Source: Pseudomonas marginalis
GTDB lineage: Bacteria; Pseudomonadota; Gammaproteobacteria; Pseudomonadales; Pseudomonadaceae
Length of the DNA stretch: 64,000 nt
Direction: 5' to 3'
Assembly: GCF_900105325.1 (NCBI RefSeq)
Contig: NZ_FNSU01000001.1
Span: forward strand, 806,001 to 870,000
Shown here: piece by piece, positions 63,052 to 64,000 of the stretch
How the letters are laid out: each line of letters begins with the position of its first letter
How positions within the stretch are numbered: position 1 is the first letter of the stretch
The notes under the pieces: model-generated
Database searches by the model: none
What the model was told of the DNA's origin: nothing
The model's input: the letters and a program-made list of their open reading frames with translations, nothing else
Program-made: the position numbers and the translations under genes

Positions 63052-63960
63052 ATGAGCGAGATGGATGACCTGGCGGCCTTTGCCGTACTGATTGAAGCCG
63101 GCAGTTTTACCGTGGCGGCCGAGCAACTGGGTTGCAGTAAGGGCCAGCTGTCCAAGCGCATCAGCCATTTGGAGGCACAGTTCAGCGTGGTCTTGCTGCA
63201 CCGCACCACACGCAGGCTCAGCCTGACCGCCGCCGGTGCGGCGCTGTTGCCCCAGGCGCAAGCGCTGGTGGTGCAGGTGGATCGCGCCCGACAGGCATTG
63301 GCGCGTCTCAAGGACGATTTGGCCGGGCCTGTGCGTATGACGGTTCCGGTTTCATTAGGGGAAACCTTCTTCGATGGTTTGTTGCTGGAGTTTTCCAAGC
63401 AGTATCCACAGGTGCAGATCGAGCTGGAGCTCAACAACAGCTACCGAGACCTGGCGCGAGACGGCTTTGACCTGGGGGTGCGCTCGGGGGCGATTGAAAA
63501 CGAGCGTCTGGTGGCCAGGCCGCTGCTGGCCTGGCACGAGATGACCTGTGCCAGTCCCGCTTACCTGGAGCAACATGGCGAGCCACTGACCCCTGGGGAT
63601 CTTGCGGCGCACACCTGTTTACTCAACAGCCACTACAGCGGTCGCGAGGAATGGCTGTATCACCAGCAGCACGAGTTGTTGCGGGTGAGGGTGAGCGGCA
63701 CCTTTGCCTCCAACCATTACAACTTGCTGAAGAAGGCTGCCCTGGTCGGTGCCGGTATCGCCCGCTTGCCGTCCTACGTGCTGCCGACGGAATTGGCTGA
63801 CGGCCGATTGTGTTGGCTACTGCGTGATTACCAGACGCGGAGTATGCCGATGTACCTGGTCCATCCTTATCAAGGCGGCCTGCCGAGACGTACCCAAGTA
63901 TTGGCCGACTACCTGGTGGACTGGTTCAAGCGCAGCGGCGAGGCACTGGATCGGCTTTAA
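63052..63960 (+). CDS. LysR-family transcriptional regulator
   Basis: A 302-residue LysR-type regulator started at ATG 63052 (MSEMDDLAAFAVLIEAGSFT). The winged helix-turn-helix is at about 18-65 (FTVAAEQLGCSKGQLSKRIS), and the substrate-binding domain runs to residue 290. It is divergent from the short-chain dehydrogenase and the likely regulator of it, by position only. The ligand is unknown. Its stop overlaps the stop of the next minus-strand gene. Confidence 0.93.
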   Translation: MSEMDDLAAFAVLIEAGSFTVAAEQLGCSKGQLSKRISHLEAQFSVVLLHRTTRRLSLTAAGAALLPQAQALVVQVDRARQALARLKDDLAGPVRMTVPVSLGETFFDGLLLEFSKQYPQVQIELELNNSYRDLARDGFDLGVRSGAIENERLVARPLLAWHEMTCASPAYLEQHGEPLTPGDLAAHTCLLNSHYSGREEWLYHQQHELLRVRVSGTFASNHYNLLKKAALVGAGIARLPSYVLPTELADGRLCWLLRDYQTRSMPMYLVHPYQGGLPRRTQVLADYLVDWFKRSGEALDRL

Positions 63961-64000
63961 CGGTAGCGGCGCGCAATCAGGTGGTCGATGGACAGGCTGC
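63957..64000 (-). CDS. 3' tip of a minus-strand gene
   Basis: Reading into the window end on the minus strand gives an open frame ending SIDHLIARRYR followed by TAA at 63957-63959, overlapping the LysR stop. The arrangement fits a convergent gene entering from outside the window. Only about 14 codons are visible, so I cannot name it and another reading is possible. Confidence 0.3.
   Translation of the reverse strand, partial: SLSIDHLIARRYR

Overview
The window is a GC-rich stretch of a Pseudomonas chromosome, most likely from the P. fluorescens group. The evidence is the dense gene packing, the order dxr-rseP-bamA-skp-lpxD-fabZ-lpxA-lpxB-rnhB-dnaE-accA-tilS-pyrG-kdsA-eno-ftsB-ispD-frmA-fghA-ispF-truD-surE-pcm-nlpD-rpoS, and several REP/REPIN hairpin repeats of types common in fluorescent pseudomonads. 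No tRNA, rRNA, CRISPR array, insertion sequence or phage gene was recognised.

Region 1 (1-28705) is conserved core. It makes the envelope (BamA, Skp, RseP, lipid A enzymes LpxD/A/B, FabZ, KdsA), isoprenoid precursors (Dxr, IspD, IspF), DNA precursors and replication factors (DnaE, RnhB, PyrG), fatty acids (AccA), a tRNA modification set (TilS, TruD), glycolytic enolase and the divisome protein FtsB. A two-gene glutathione-dependent formaldehyde detoxification unit (frmA-fghA) with a divergent LysR regulator lies between ispD and ispF. The block ends in the surE-pcm-nlpD-rpoS stationary-phase group. Many junctions are ATGA overlaps, so genes are translationally coupled.

Region 2 (28706-40924) starts at a REPIN immediately after rpoS, where the gene order I remember from P. 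aeruginosa (rsmZ, fdxA) stops. It holds a cold-shock protein, dcd, a tiny proline-rich gene and a four-gene ligase-associated DNA repair set (exonuclease, ATP-dependent ligase, Lhr-type helicase, PdeM phosphoesterase). That set is split by a five-gene basic amino acid ABC transporter operon resembling aotJQMOP, without argR. A nested REPIN closes the region.

Region 3 (40925-57177) resembles the quiP-to-pdxH neighbourhood of other pseudomonads. It encodes a penicillin-acylase/AHL-acylase-type enzyme, a Nu-class-like GST, two SEC-C zinc-motif proteins flanking a WHy-domain lipoprotein, two OmpA-like lipoproteins, a collagen-like secreted protein, a CopD-like membrane protein, DinG helicase, a secreted agarase/beta-galactosidase-like glycoside hydrolase, a class C beta-lactamase-fold esterase, PdxH and small envelope proteins.

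Region 4 (57178-64000) has nhaA with a potentially structured leader, a Cds1-like PLP enzyme, a large FAD dehydrogenase, a lipoprotein, a short-chain dehydrogenase and its divergent LysR regulator. It ends with the 3' tip of another minus-strand gene.

I found no convincing wholly new system. The strongest leads are the repair cluster interrupted by the transporter operon, the secreted glycoside hydrolase, the WW-motif OmpA lipoprotein, the collagen-like protein, the nested REPIN, and the structured leaders before rpoS, eno, ispF and nhaA.
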